Shown here: in pieces, positions 7,423-15,423 of the stretch
How the letters are laid out: each line of letters begins with the position of its first letter
Position numbering within the stretch: position 1 is the first letter of the stretch
Assembly: GCA_964652805.1 (NCBI GenBank)
Contig: CAZZBJ010000011.1
Span: 1 to 33,263 of the forward strand
Direction: 5' to 3'
DNA: 33,263 nucleotides
From: Claveliimonas sp964652805
Lineage (GTDB): Bacteria > Bacillota > Clostridia > Lachnospirales > Lachnospiraceae
The notes under the pieces: model-generated
Databases searched by the model: none
The model's input: only the letters and a program-made list of their open reading frames with translations
What the model was told of the DNA's origin: nothing
Made by a program: the position numbers and the translations under genes

Positions 7423-8826
7423 TTATCCCTGGGGACGGTCCTCGTCCCGCCTGGTGGGATGATAGTATTTGTCCAGTATCTTCGTGTCCACACGGTCCAG
7501 CTCCTCTTTGGGCAGACGGCCCAGGAGCTCCCAGCCAAGGTTTAAGGTCTCCCCTATAGTCCGGTTTTCCTCGTGTCCCTGGCCGATGTATTTCTCTTCA
7601 AACTCTTTTCCAAAGGCCAGATACTCCTTGTCTATGGGGGACAGCTCATCCTCGCCGATGACAGAGGCCAGGTTCCGGGCGTCTCCCACTTTGGCGTAGG
7701 CGGAGAAGATCTGGTTTGCCAGATCCTGGTGATCCTCCCGGGTGTAGCCCTCCCCGATGCCATCCTTCATGAGACGGGACAGGGATGGAAGGACGCTGAT
7801 GGGCGGGTAAATGGACTGGCCATTGAGGCTCCGGTCCAGCACGATCTGCCCCTCTGTAATGTAGCCCGTCAGGTCCGGAATGGGGTGGGTGATGTCATCG
7901 TTTGGCATAGTCAGGATGGGAATCTGGGTCACAGACCCGTTCACTCCCTGGACAATGCCGGCCCTCTCGTAGATGGCAGCCAGCTCACTGTACAGATAGC
8001 CGGGATAGCCCTTCCTGCTGGGGATCTCTCCCTTGGAGGAGGAGACCTCTCGCATGGCCTCCGCAAAGGAGGTCATATCCGTCAGGATGACAAGGATGTG
8101 CATATTCTGTTCAAAGGCCAGATACTCAGCCACGGTGAGCGCCACCTTGGGGGTGATGAGACGCTCCACCACCGGGTCGTTGGCCAGATTAAGGAACATG
8201 GCCACATGGTCCGCCACGCCGCTCTCCTCAAAGGTCCTGCGGAAGAAATCCGCCACGTCGTGCTTCACGCCCATGGCGGCAAACACGATGGCAAACTCCT
8301 CATCAGAGTCCTCCCCCAGGGAGGCCTGCTTCACGATCTGGGCGGCAAGCTGGTCGTGGGGAAGCCCGTTACCGGAAAAGATGGGCAGCTTCTGTCCCCG
8401 GATCAGCGTGGTCAGCCCGTCGATGGCTGAGATGCCGGTGCGGATATAGTTCCTTGGATATTCTCTTTTTACCGGATTGAGGGGCAATCCGTTCACATTC
8501 CGCTTCAGCTTTGAGACAATGGGACCTAAGTCGTCGATGGGTTGGCCGATGCCGTTAAAGGTCCGCCCCAGCATATCCCTGGAGAGGGCAATCTCCATGG
8601 GGCGGCCTGTGAGGCGGGTGTGGGTGTTCCTGAGGGACATGTTCTCCGAGCCCTCAAACACCTGGATCACAGCCTTGTCCTCGTACAGCTCTATGATACG
8701 GCCGATCCGCCGCTCGCTGCCGTTAATGATAAACTCCACGATCTCGTCGTAGAAGGCGTCCTGGACACCCTCCAGCGCGATCAGGGGGCCGTTGATACTG
8801 CTCAGTCCCAGATATTCTATTGGCAT
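7423..8826 (-). CDS. atpB: V-type ATP synthase subunit B (non-catalytic head subunit)
   Basis: A 467-residue protein of typical length, starting MPIEYLGLSSINGPLIALEG. As expected for the regulatory, non-catalytic subunit it lacks a true P-loop; the corresponding region reads LPIFSGNGLPHDQLAAQI. It keeps the family segments ERRIGRIIELYEDKAVIQVF, MREVSSSKGEIPSRKGYPGYLYSEL (Arg finger region) and PSLSRLMKDGIGEG. It alternates with subunit A in the A3B3 hexamer. The gene follows atpA by 17 nt. Confidence 0.97.
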   Translation of the reverse strand: MPIEYLGLSSINGPLIALEGVQDAFYDEIVEFIINGSERRIGRIIELYEDKAVIQVFEGSENMSLRNTHTRLTGRPMEIALSRDMLGRTFNGIGQPIDDLGPIVSKLKRNVNGLPLNPVKREYPRNYIRTGISAIDGLTTLIRGQKLPIFSGNGLPHDQLAAQIVKQASLGEDSDEEFAIVFAAMGVKHDVADFFRRTFEESGVADHVAMFLNLANDPVVERLITPKVALTVAEYLAFEQNMHILVILTDMTSFAEAMREVSSSKGEIPSRKGYPGYLYSELAAIYERAGIVQGVNGSVTQIPILTMPNDDITHPIPDLTGYITEGQIVLDRSLNGQSIYPPISVLPSLSRLMKDGIGEGYTREDHQDLANQIFSAYAKVGDARNLASVIGEDELSPIDKEYLAFGKEFEEKYIGQGHEENRTIGETLNLGWELLGRLPKEELDRVDTKILDKYYHPTRRDEDRPQG

Positions 8827-8843
8827 AATTCTTTCTTCCCCCT

Positions 8844-10610
8844 TTATGCGTTTTTCTCCAGCACGCGCTGGTAGAAACTGTCGACGTCCCGTTTATACTG
8901 GGCAAACATCTCCAGCCGGTCGTTGGGCACATCGTACTTGATGGCAATGACCCGCTCAAAGATATTTTCTGATTTCAGCACAGACATGGGATGGCCCATG
9001 GTCACAAGGGCTCTGGCCTGCTTATAGAGATACAGGATGGTGTCCATCATGAGGAACTGCTTTTCCATGGACACGCAGGTGTCGTCCTTGTGAAAGGCGT
9101 TCTGCTGCAGGAATCCCAGACGGATGACTCTGGCGATCTCCAGGATCAGCTTCTGGTCGTCGGGCAGCACGTCGCTTCCGATCAGCTTCACGATCTCCAG
9201 CAGATTGCTCTCCTGGTTGAGGATGGCCATGAGCCGGTTCCGGTAGTCGATGAACTTGGGCGACACATTGTCCTGATACCAGGGGGCCAGTTCCGTCAGA
9301 TACTCGCTGTAGCTGGAGAGCCAGTGAATGGCCGGGAAATGCCTGGCGTAGGCAAGGCTCTTGTCCAGGCCCCAAAAGCAGCGCACAAAACGCTTCGTGT
9401 TCTGGGTCACAGGCTCGGAAAAATCTCCTCCCTGAGGAGACACGGCGCCGATAATGCTGACGGAGCCGTCTGTGCCGTTTAGGTTGTGCATCATGCCCGC
9501 CCTCTCGTAGAAGGCGGAGAGGCGGGATGCCAGGTAGGCCGGGAATCCTTCCTCAGCCGGCATCTCCTCCAGACGCCCGGAGAGCTCCCTTAGGGCCTCC
9601 GCCCACCGGGAGGTGGAGTCCGCCATGATGGCTACGTCGTAGCCCATATCCCTGTAGTACTCCGCTAGGGTGAGGCCCGTGTAGATCCTGGCCGCCCGCG
9701 CGGCCACAGGCAAGATGGATGTGTTGGCGATAAGAGTGGTCCGGTCCATCAGGGGATTGCCGGTCCTGGGGTCTGTCAGCTCCCCGAACTCCTCCAGCAC
9801 CTGGGTCATCTCGTTGCCCCGCTCGCCGCAGCCGATGTAGATGATGATATCTGCGTCCGACCACTTGGCGATCTGGTGCTGCGTCATGGTCTTTCCGGTT
9901 CCAAATCCCCCCGGGATGGCCGCAGTGCCGCCCTTGGCGATGGGGAACATGGTGTCGATGATCCTCTGTCCGGTGACAAGGGGCACAGAGGCGCCGAACC
10001 GCTGGCTCACAGGGCGGGCCATGCGAATGGGCCACTTCTGGGCCATGGGGAGCTGCGTCCGGGTCCCGTTTCCGGCCTGCAGGGTGACAAGGGGCTCCCG
10101 GATGGTGTAGCTGCCGTCGCTGACCACCGAGACAACCGTCCCCTCCAGGTCCGGGGGCACCATGCACTTGTGGACGATGGCCCTTGTCTCGGGCACCTCC
10201 GCAAAGATCTCCCCGCCGTGGAGGTAATCCCCCTCCTTCACCGTAATGTGGGTCTCCCACTTTTTCTCCCTGTCCAGGAAGTCCACGGCAGCTCCCCTTG
10301 TAATAAAGGCCCCGCCGATATCCGCGATCCTCTCCAGCGGGCGCTCGATGCCGTCAAATATATTGTTCAGGATGCCGGGAGCCAGGATCACGGACACAGG
10401 TCCCCCTGAGGCCTCCACAGTCTCGCCGGGGCGCAGTCCGCCGGTCTCCTCGTACACCTGGATGGTGGTCCTGTCCTTGTCAAGGGCGATGACTTCTCCC
10501 ACCAGCCGCTCTTCCCCCACATAGACCATCTCCGACATGGAGAAGCCCGTGTTTCCCTTCAGATAAATGACCGGTCCGTTGATGCCGTAGATTTTTCCCG
10601 TCTTAACCAA
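8844..10610 (-). CDS. atpA: V-type ATP synthase subunit A (catalytic)
   Basis: A 588-residue catalytic subunit. Walker A is GGFGTGKT (residues 234-241), a variant of the common GPFGAGKT. Other family landmarks are the bulge domain absent from F-type beta subunits (about residues 115-190), IGCGERGNEMTQVLEEF with the catalytic Glu, and SRWAEALRELSGRLEEMPAEEG. For the start, TTG at 10610 (MVKTGKIYGINGPV) is chosen because AGGAGG at 10619-10624 is 8 nt away. The in-frame ATG at 10616 (MTLVKTG) is only 2 nt from it, and a longer upstream frame to 10655 has no support. It overlaps the end of atpE by 8 nt. ATP hydrolysis here drives ion pumping, or the reverse. Confidence 0.97.
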   Translation of the reverse strand: MVKTGKIYGINGPVIYLKGNTGFSMSEMVYVGEERLVGEVIALDKDRTTIQVYEETGGLRPGETVEASGGPVSVILAPGILNNIFDGIERPLERIADIGGAFITRGAAVDFLDREKKWETHITVKEGDYLHGGEIFAEVPETRAIVHKCMVPPDLEGTVVSVVSDGSYTIREPLVTLQAGNGTRTQLPMAQKWPIRMARPVSQRFGASVPLVTGQRIIDTMFPIAKGGTAAIPGGFGTGKTMTQHQIAKWSDADIIIYIGCGERGNEMTQVLEEFGELTDPRTGNPLMDRTTLIANTSILPVAARAARIYTGLTLAEYYRDMGYDVAIMADSTSRWAEALRELSGRLEEMPAEEGFPAYLASRLSAFYERAGMMHNLNGTDGSVSIIGAVSPQGGDFSEPVTQNTKRFVRCFWGLDKSLAYARHFPAIHWLSSYSEYLTELAPWYQDNVSPKFIDYRNRLMAILNQESNLLEIVKLIGSDVLPDDQKLILEIARVIRLGFLQQNAFHKDDTCVSMEKQFLMMDTILYLYKQARALVTMGHPMSVLKSENIFERVIAIKYDVPNDRLEMFAQYKRDVDSFYQRVLEKNA

Positions 10611-11190
10611 TGTCATCACCTCCTGAGAACACAAATTTGTCATACTCGTTGGCAAGGGCGGTCTTGAAGGAGTGGTCGATGAGGATGTTTCTTCCTCTGA
10701 TCACAGCCCGCATGCCTCCTTTAAAATCCTCGGCGCTGACCGTCAGGGCCGTCCCTGTCTCGCGCTCCAGTCTCTCTTTCTTGTCTGCGTCGGAGGGATT
10801 GATGTAGAGCGTCATCTCCTCGCCGGACGCAAAATCCAGAGCGCTTTGTATGCACCTTACAAGAAAGGCGTCATAATCCGCTGTCTTCATAAAATCCCGG
10901 ACAAGCTCCTCTGCCTCCGCAAAGAGTTTATCCTTCAGCTCCTGCTGGACCTTGCCCTGCTCCCGCTTCAGATCCAGCTGGGCCTTTGCCATGGCCTGGT
11001 TCTTCTGCTGCCTGGCATTGGTGCTCTCCGCCCGCACCTGCGTCTCTGACTGGCGGACAGCCTCTCTTTTGTGATCCTCAAACACCTTTTCAAGAGCTGC
11101 CCCGTAGGCACGAATGATCTCATTTCCCTCCGCCCGGGCCTCCTCCATGGAGACTGCCTGTATGTGGGCGATTTTTTCTTCTACTGTCAA
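10603..11190 (-). CDS. atpE: V-type ATP synthase subunit E (peripheral stalk)
   Basis: A 195-residue protein with a long Glu/Lys/Gln-rich alpha-helical N-terminal half (about residues 5-110) and a globular C-terminal domain ending in a membrane-distal fold. This is the plan of subunit E, which pairs with the G/H-type coiled coil to hold the head still. Features include DADKKERLERETG and the conserved segment FKGGMRAVIRGRNILIDHSF near the end. The ATG at 11190 is preceded by an AGGAGG-like site. It lies 18 nt after atpF. Confidence 0.93.
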   Translation of the reverse strand: MTVEEKIAHIQAVSMEEARAEGNEIIRAYGAALEKVFEDHKREAVRQSETQVRAESTNARQQKNQAMAKAQLDLKREQGKVQQELKDKLFAEAEELVRDFMKTADYDAFLVRCIQSALDFASGEEMTLYINPSDADKKERLERETGTALTVSAEDFKGGMRAVIRGRNILIDHSFKTALANEYDKFVFSGGDDIG

Positions 11191-11208
11191 GAGGTATTCC
11201 TCCTTTGT

Positions 11209-11517
11209 TTATAGTTTCAGCCCAATCGCTTCCGTGATATATGATGTGATAAAATCCTTGCTGCGGCCGGTTCCGTGCCTGTCGGGTATTTCCACAAGAA
11301 GGGGCATCTTCCGCTCCAGCCGGAACTTGTCGATCATGTCCGGGAACTCCCGGCCCAGCTTCTCTGTGAGAAGCACGATGCCCACGGTCTTGTCCTGCAG
11401 GACATCCTGGAGGGCTCCGTAAAGCTCCTCCCTCTCGTGGACGACCACGCCGTCCACTCCTGCCAGGCGCATACCCGTGTAGGTATCCACATTATCACTG
11501 ATGAGATACATTTTCAT
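11209..11517 (-). CDS. atpF: V-type ATP synthase subunit F
   Basis: A 102-residue protein, the normal length for subunit F, a Rossmann-like central-stalk subunit bound to D. It begins MKMYLISDNVDTYTGMRLAG, matching the family pattern of strand, D(N)-x-T-x-GMRLAG. Later it has VGIVLLTEKLGREFPDMID. The gap to the K gene is 1 nt, showing tight coupling. Confidence 0.94.
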   Translation of the reverse strand: MKMYLISDNVDTYTGMRLAGVDGVVVHEREELYGALQDVLQDKTVGIVLLTEKLGREFPDMIDKFRLERKMPLLVEIPDRHGTGRSKDFITSYITEAIGLKL

Positions 11518-11518
11518 C

Positions 11519-11953
11519 CTACAGCTGTCCCAGGATCATGAAGGAGATGATGAGCCCGTAGAGGCAGACACCTTCCGCAAGTCCCACGAAGATCAGCGAC
11601 TTGCCGAGCACGCCGGAGTCCTCGCTGATGGCCCCCAGAGCCGCGCTGGCAGCGCTGGCCACGGCGATACCGCCTCCGATACAGGATAAACCGGTTACCA
11701 GAGCGGCTGCGATATAGCCAAGTCCTGTGGCATTGGACGCCGCCTCAGCGGCCGCGTCCGCAGCCTGCACGTCGGCCCCATGGAACATCATGATGCTGCC
11801 GATGATGCAGGCGCCGAAGAAGAAAAATATGTTCGCCGCAAGGGCGGCCTTGTAGCGCCCCTTCTTTTTCTCTCCCAGCAGGTAGTACCCGAAGGGGATG
11901 ATGATACTTAAGATCAGTGCTGCGATGAGAATGAGTCTGGATGCAAGAGTCAT
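11519..11953 (-). CDS. atpK: V-type ATP synthase subunit K (membrane rotor ring)
   Basis: A 144-residue, four-helix proteolipid that forms the ion-carrying ring. The second hairpin is a classic proteolipid pair: Gly/Ala-rich TM3 (about 80-108, GLSCIGGGIAVASAASAALG) and TM4 with the ion-binding Glu127 in FVGLAEGVCLYGLI. The first hairpin (about 5-57) is not Gly-rich, has no carboxylate, and carries a basic loop (EKKKGRYK). So there is one carboxylate per four helices, as in Na+-type and related V-ATPases. I recall similar proteins in other Clostridia. Whether it carries H+ or Na+ cannot be settled by eye. Confidence 0.95.
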   Translation of the reverse strand: MTLASRLILIAALILSIIIPFGYYLLGEKKKGRYKAALAANIFFFFGACIIGSIMMFHGADVQAADAAAEAASNATGLGYIAAALVTGLSCIGGGIAVASAASAALGAISEDSGVLGKSLIFVGLAEGVCLYGLIISFMILGQL

Positions 11954-11955
11954 AA

Positions 11956-13902
11956 TTAAGCTCCTCCTTTATTTTTGTTCTTTTTCGTATATGGATCAAA
12001 CGCCCGTCCGCTTCCCTTGTAGAAACGGCTGAACATTTCATAGTACTCCAGACGGAGAACCTGTATCCCGACTACCAGGCCTTCCATCAGACACACAAAC
12101 AGGTTTCCCAGGACAATGACAACCCAGTTGGGACTTCCCTCCTCCGCTCCTGCCAGCATCAGCACCACCTCCATCATGGCGGCGTGGCTGACGGCAAAGG
12201 CTCCGATACGGACAAAGGAGAGGGTGTTGGAGAAGTAGCTCAGCAGCGTCTCGAAGAGCTCGAAAAATCCCTGCACAAGGAACATCACCGCCCCCTCCTC
12301 CTGCTTTGCCTTCTTCTTTTTCAGCCTGTCTGTGATAGGCTTTCCAAAGAGGATGAGGAGCAGCGGCAGCCCGAACATGACTGCCAGCACTGTCCCCGCC
12401 GGCGTGCTGTGGCCGGTCATGAAAAGGAAGATCACCGCCACCACGGAGGCGTAGAACACAAGTCCCATCGCCCCGTTGGCGTCAAACCAGGTCCCCTGGG
12501 TATCGTGCTCCCTCAGGCCGTTGACGATGTGCAGGATCATGGCTATGATGATGATCCCCATTCCAAAGACCACGGACACGATGAACACCGTGTTCAGCTT
12601 GCCCACAAAGGGAAGGGTAGTCATGTGGTCAATGGGCCGCAGCCACAACGGCTCTATGATATCCTCAAATCCAAAAATACTCCCGAACATAAATCCAAAG
12701 ATCGTGGAGAAGATCCCCGCCGTGGCAATGATACCTGCCAGAGGCGCCTTTTTGAAATGGTAGATCAGCGCTCCCACTATGACCAGGAGCAGTCCCTGCC
12801 CCACATCTCCGAACATGACGCCGAAGATAAAGGAGTAGGTGAGCCCTACGAACACGGTGGGGTCGATCTCCCCGTGGGCAGGGAACCCGTACATCCGCAC
12901 AAACATCTCAAAGGGCTTGAAGATCTTCGGGTTCTCCAGCTTGATGGGAGGCTCCCCGAAGTAGTTGTCATGGTCGTCCTCCACCACGATGAAAATCTTG
13001 TCGTCGTCCTTGGACTCCTCCATGAATTTCTTCACATCATCGTCCGCCATCCAGCCGCAGAGGATATAGTAATCCTCCTTCTTGTCCGCCACCCTGGCGG
13101 CCTTCTTCCGGACGTCAAAGTTGTGGGCCAGCTCTTCCAGCCGGTTCCGGGCCGCCACCAGCCGGGGCGCTTTCTCTCCCAGCATCTTTGCAGCCTCCTT
13201 GTCTATGTCGTCCATCTCCTTCTGTATGTCAAATATCTGCTGTGTCAGCTCCCGGCATGCCTGCTCCGGTGTCCCCTTGTACTGGGGCAAGATCTCGATC
13301 CGCTCAAAGTGGAGGGACCGGAATACAGCGTCCACCTTCTGGGCCTCCCCCGGGGAGACGAAATAGGCGCCGTACACGCTGCTCTCGTCCTGCTGTCCCT
13401 TTACAAAAATGGCCCCCAGGTCGTCCATGAGATATGTTTCCATCTTCTGATACTGCTCCGCCGGCAGCTTTCCGAACCGGCAGGTGATGTACTTGAAGGA
13501 AAGGATTTTCCCCAGGTCCCCGTCCATGGGCCGGAAGGGCTCGATGACCTTCTGTTTCGCCTGCAGCTTCTCCTGCCTGTGCTTCAGCACATCCTTCCTG
13601 GACTGGAAGGCGAGATACTCCTCATTGGTCACCCGGATCAGCTCAAATATGTCGTCCAGCCCCATGGAGGTATCCGGGGTGATCTTCTCCGGCTCGCTTA
13701 AATACCCCACATACTGCCGGGCCTTCAGAAGGGCGTCCCTGTATGGGTTTATCTCCACAAAGGGCCGCAGGTTCTCCACGGTCTTCAGCTCCGATAGGGC
13801 TGACTCGAGCTGGATCTCATACCTGGACAGATACAAATCCATCATCCGGTCAATGTCGTCTCTTGGCCCCGATATATTGATAAATTTCATTTTCACGATC
13901 AT
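11956..13902 (-). CDS. atpI: V-type ATP synthase subunit I (membrane stator)
   Basis: A 648-residue protein of usual length. The N-terminal half (about 1-350) is soluble, with long coiled-coil stretches (for example SRYEIQLESALSELKTVE and FRPMDGDLGK). The C-terminal half has seven to eight membrane helices starting near FVGLTYSFIFGVMFGDVGQG. The essential ring-facing arginines are visible in LSFVRIGAFAVSHAAM and GIQVLRLEYYEMFSRFY. It forms the ion half-channels against the K ring. It overlaps atpC by 4 nt and is 2 nt from atpK. Confidence 0.96.
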   Translation of the reverse strand: MIVKMKFINISGPRDDIDRMMDLYLSRYEIQLESALSELKTVENLRPFVEINPYRDALLKARQYVGYLSEPEKITPDTSMGLDDIFELIRVTNEEYLAFQSRKDVLKHRQEKLQAKQKVIEPFRPMDGDLGKILSFKYITCRFGKLPAEQYQKMETYLMDDLGAIFVKGQQDESSVYGAYFVSPGEAQKVDAVFRSLHFERIEILPQYKGTPEQACRELTQQIFDIQKEMDDIDKEAAKMLGEKAPRLVAARNRLEELAHNFDVRKKAARVADKKEDYYILCGWMADDDVKKFMEESKDDDKIFIVVEDDHDNYFGEPPIKLENPKIFKPFEMFVRMYGFPAHGEIDPTVFVGLTYSFIFGVMFGDVGQGLLLVIVGALIYHFKKAPLAGIIATAGIFSTIFGFMFGSIFGFEDIIEPLWLRPIDHMTTLPFVGKLNTVFIVSVVFGMGIIIIAMILHIVNGLREHDTQGTWFDANGAMGLVFYASVVAVIFLFMTGHSTPAGTVLAVMFGLPLLLILFGKPITDRLKKKKAKQEEGAVMFLVQGFFELFETLLSYFSNTLSFVRIGAFAVSHAAMMEVVLMLAGAEEGSPNWVVIVLGNLFVCLMEGLVVGIQVLRLEYYEMFSRFYKGSGRAFDPYTKKNKNKGGA

Positions 13903-14945
13903 AATCTGCGACCTCCCACATACTGTAGTGTCTCATTAGACGAAACCCCGTAGCGGACACACTCCATAGCTGTTATCAGCTTCTCCAGCTCCTGCTCCTT
14001 CATAAAGAGATAGGTGTTGATACAGGCAATGGAATAGGGATTGCTCCTCCTGTCCGTTATATAGAGATGATAGAGACAGTCCGCATACATTTCCTCTATC
14101 GTCAGCTCGTCCGTGAAGTGCCAGTGTCTCGCATAGGACGTCTCCGACACAGTCCTGCCAAAATCCTCCAGCGTCTCCGCCTCCACCATCTTCTGCACAA
14201 GCTCTGTGCGCAGCTTGTAGTGGATGGGAATGAGCAGCGCATAGATGTCTGCCGGCGCCAGGCTGAAATACTTCTTGGCCCGGTAGATCCACTGGATGTT
14301 CAGAAGGTTGATCTTGGAGCCGCAGTCTCTGGTAAATATCTCCAGCTCCTTCTTCTTCAGCACCTTTTTCCTGTCCTTCCACATGGAGGTAAAGTAGTAC
14401 AGGTTCAGAGCCAGGTCATAGTCAAAGAGGGTCACCGCCCGCCCGTCCCGCAATTTCCTCAAAGTCTCATAGTACTCCGTGTCCCTCAGGTTCTCGATGA
14501 GCTCATCCGTGGTCCTGGACCGGATCAGCTTTTCAATGGAAATCCGGGAATACCTGTCAAAAAACGCCTTCTTGTAGTTCAGGTCAAAGGGTACCTGATA
14601 GTGGTTGATGACAATACGGAGACAGTAGTTGATCAGCTCCACCTCGTACCGCTTCAGATACAGCCGCAGGAATTTCCGCTGTTCCAGGCTGCAGAACCGG
14701 TAGATCCTGGTGTAGTCGTGATAGAGGGACAGCTCCAGGAGCTTCTCGATATTTCCCCTGTGAATCAGCTCCGGGTCCAGATTTTCCAGCACCTGCTTGT
14801 AGGAGGAATTCTGGATCAGCCAGGAGACCACCTCCGGCACGCTCTTCATAGCCGCAATCTCCTCAAAGTCCTCCGGTCTCAGAAGCTTCGCCTCCATGGC
14901 CCTCACCTTTGTGGCAATACCGCTGTAAGCAAGTAAATTTCCCAT
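13899..14945 (-). CDS. atpC: V-type ATP synthase subunit C (AC39/d-type socket)
   Basis: A 348-residue, highly helical protein of the V0 d/AC39 family, which links the central stalk to the K ring. The N-terminus reads MGNLLAYSGIATKVRAMEAKLL, a typical beginning (helix with Y-x-x-x-x-x-x-R-A-M-E-A). The three-fold helical repeats end with hydrophobic surface helices, as expected. It lies between the small coiled-coil gene (3-nt gap upstream) and atpI (4-nt overlap). The order C-I-K-F-E-A-B-D differs from the Enterococcus ntp order (I-K-E-C-G-A-B-D in ntp naming). Confidence 0.93.
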   Translation of the reverse strand: MGNLLAYSGIATKVRAMEAKLLRPEDFEEIAAMKSVPEVVSWLIQNSSYKQVLENLDPELIHRGNIEKLLELSLYHDYTRIYRFCSLEQRKFLRLYLKRYEVELINYCLRIVINHYQVPFDLNYKKAFFDRYSRISIEKLIRSRTTDELIENLRDTEYYETLRKLRDGRAVTLFDYDLALNLYYFTSMWKDRKKVLKKKELEIFTRDCGSKINLLNIQWIYRAKKYFSLAPADIYALLIPIHYKLRTELVQKMVEAETLEDFGRTVSETSYARHWHFTDELTIEEMYADCLYHLYITDRRSNPYSIACINTYLFMKEQELEKLITAMECVRYGVSSNETLQYVGGRRL

Positions 14946-14948
14946 AGG

Positions 14949-15260
14949 CTACACCTCTGTGATCCGCTCCAGGATCTCTCTGGCATACTTTGTGTGGTTT
15001 GCCTCATACGCCTGCCGCAGGAGTTCAATGGAGTTCCGGCTTCCTGCCGACTGTCCGTGGAGGAGCCGCTTCTTTTCCTTCTCCAGCTCATCCCGGATCG
15101 CCTGCAGCCTTCTCTGTGTCTTCTCCTCCAGCTCCGTGTCAAAGGCTTTCTTCCTGTCTTCGTACTCCTTGTCCAGCGCCGCCTTCTGCTCCTCCGCATG
15201 GAATACAATGGCAGACGCCGCGTCTTCAATTTCAGTCAATTTCTTTATAACAGAATCCAC
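14949..15260 (-). CDS. V-type ATPase peripheral-stalk coiled coil (G/H-like)
   Basis: A 103-residue, almost wholly helical protein rich in Glu, Lys and Arg (for example DKEYEDRKKAFDTELEEK), placed first in the ATPase operon where the small stalk subunit (NtpF or subunit G/H) normally sits. It should pair with subunit E as the stator. The start is GTG at 15260: AAAGGAGG lies 6 nt before it. An upstream ATG at 15281 would place that ribosome-binding site inside the gene. The name is based on position and coiled-coil content more than on a diagnostic motif. Confidence 0.8.
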   Translation of the reverse strand: MDSVIKKLTEIEDAASAIVFHAEEQKAALDKEYEDRKKAFDTELEEKTQRRLQAIRDELEKEKKRLLHGQSAGSRNSIELLRQAYEANHTKYAREILERITEV

Positions 15261-15271
15261 AACAAGCCTCC

Positions 15272-15283
15272 TTTTGTACAAAA
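15272..15283. promoter_or_regulatory. Second TTTTGTACAAAA palindrome at the first ribosome-binding site
   Basis: An identical 12-bp palindrome to the one in the promoter spacer lies 37 bp downstream and touches the AAAGGAGG site of the first ATPase gene. Two identical perfect palindromes at promoter and start region suggest a dimeric repressor binding both; the protein is unknown. Confidence 0.5.
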
Positions 15284-15298
15284 TGCCAATTTGTTCTA

Positions 15299-15327
15299 AT
15301 AGTACACCTTTTGTACAAAAAAAGCAA
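15299..15327 (-). promoter_or_regulatory. V-ATPase operon promoter with palindromic operator
   Basis: On the minus strand TTGCTT (15327-15322), a 17-bp spacer and TACTAT (15304-15299) form a good sigma-A promoter. The spacer holds the perfect 12-bp palindrome TTTTGTACAAAA (15309-15320). The predicted transcript starts near 15292, giving a leader of about 32 nt. Confidence 0.65.
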
Positions 15328-15359
15328 AGACTTTTGAAAATATTTCAATATATGAAAAC

Positions 15360-15389
15360 GGCGCTGATTCCACATCTGAAATCAGCGCC
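15360..15389 (-). terminator. Terminator between the sulfotransferase-like gene and the ATPase operon
   Basis: A 10-bp stem GGCGCTGATT (15360-15369) pairs with AATCAGCGCC (15380-15389). On the minus strand it is followed by GTTTTC, a modest T-tract, so it probably ends the gene at 15424-17016 before the ATPase promoter. The plus strand also shows CTGTTTTT after the stem, so it could work both ways. Confidence 0.65.
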
Positions 15390-15423
15390 CTGTTTTTACA
15401 AATAAAGATACAAATTGTATGGG

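Noticed and set aside
12184..13701. Open frame of 505 codons on the plus strand opposite the ATPase subunit I gene
   Set aside because: It is the antisense of a clear subunit I gene with GC-rich codons; the peptide is rich in His/Gln/Pro/Leu with no domain.
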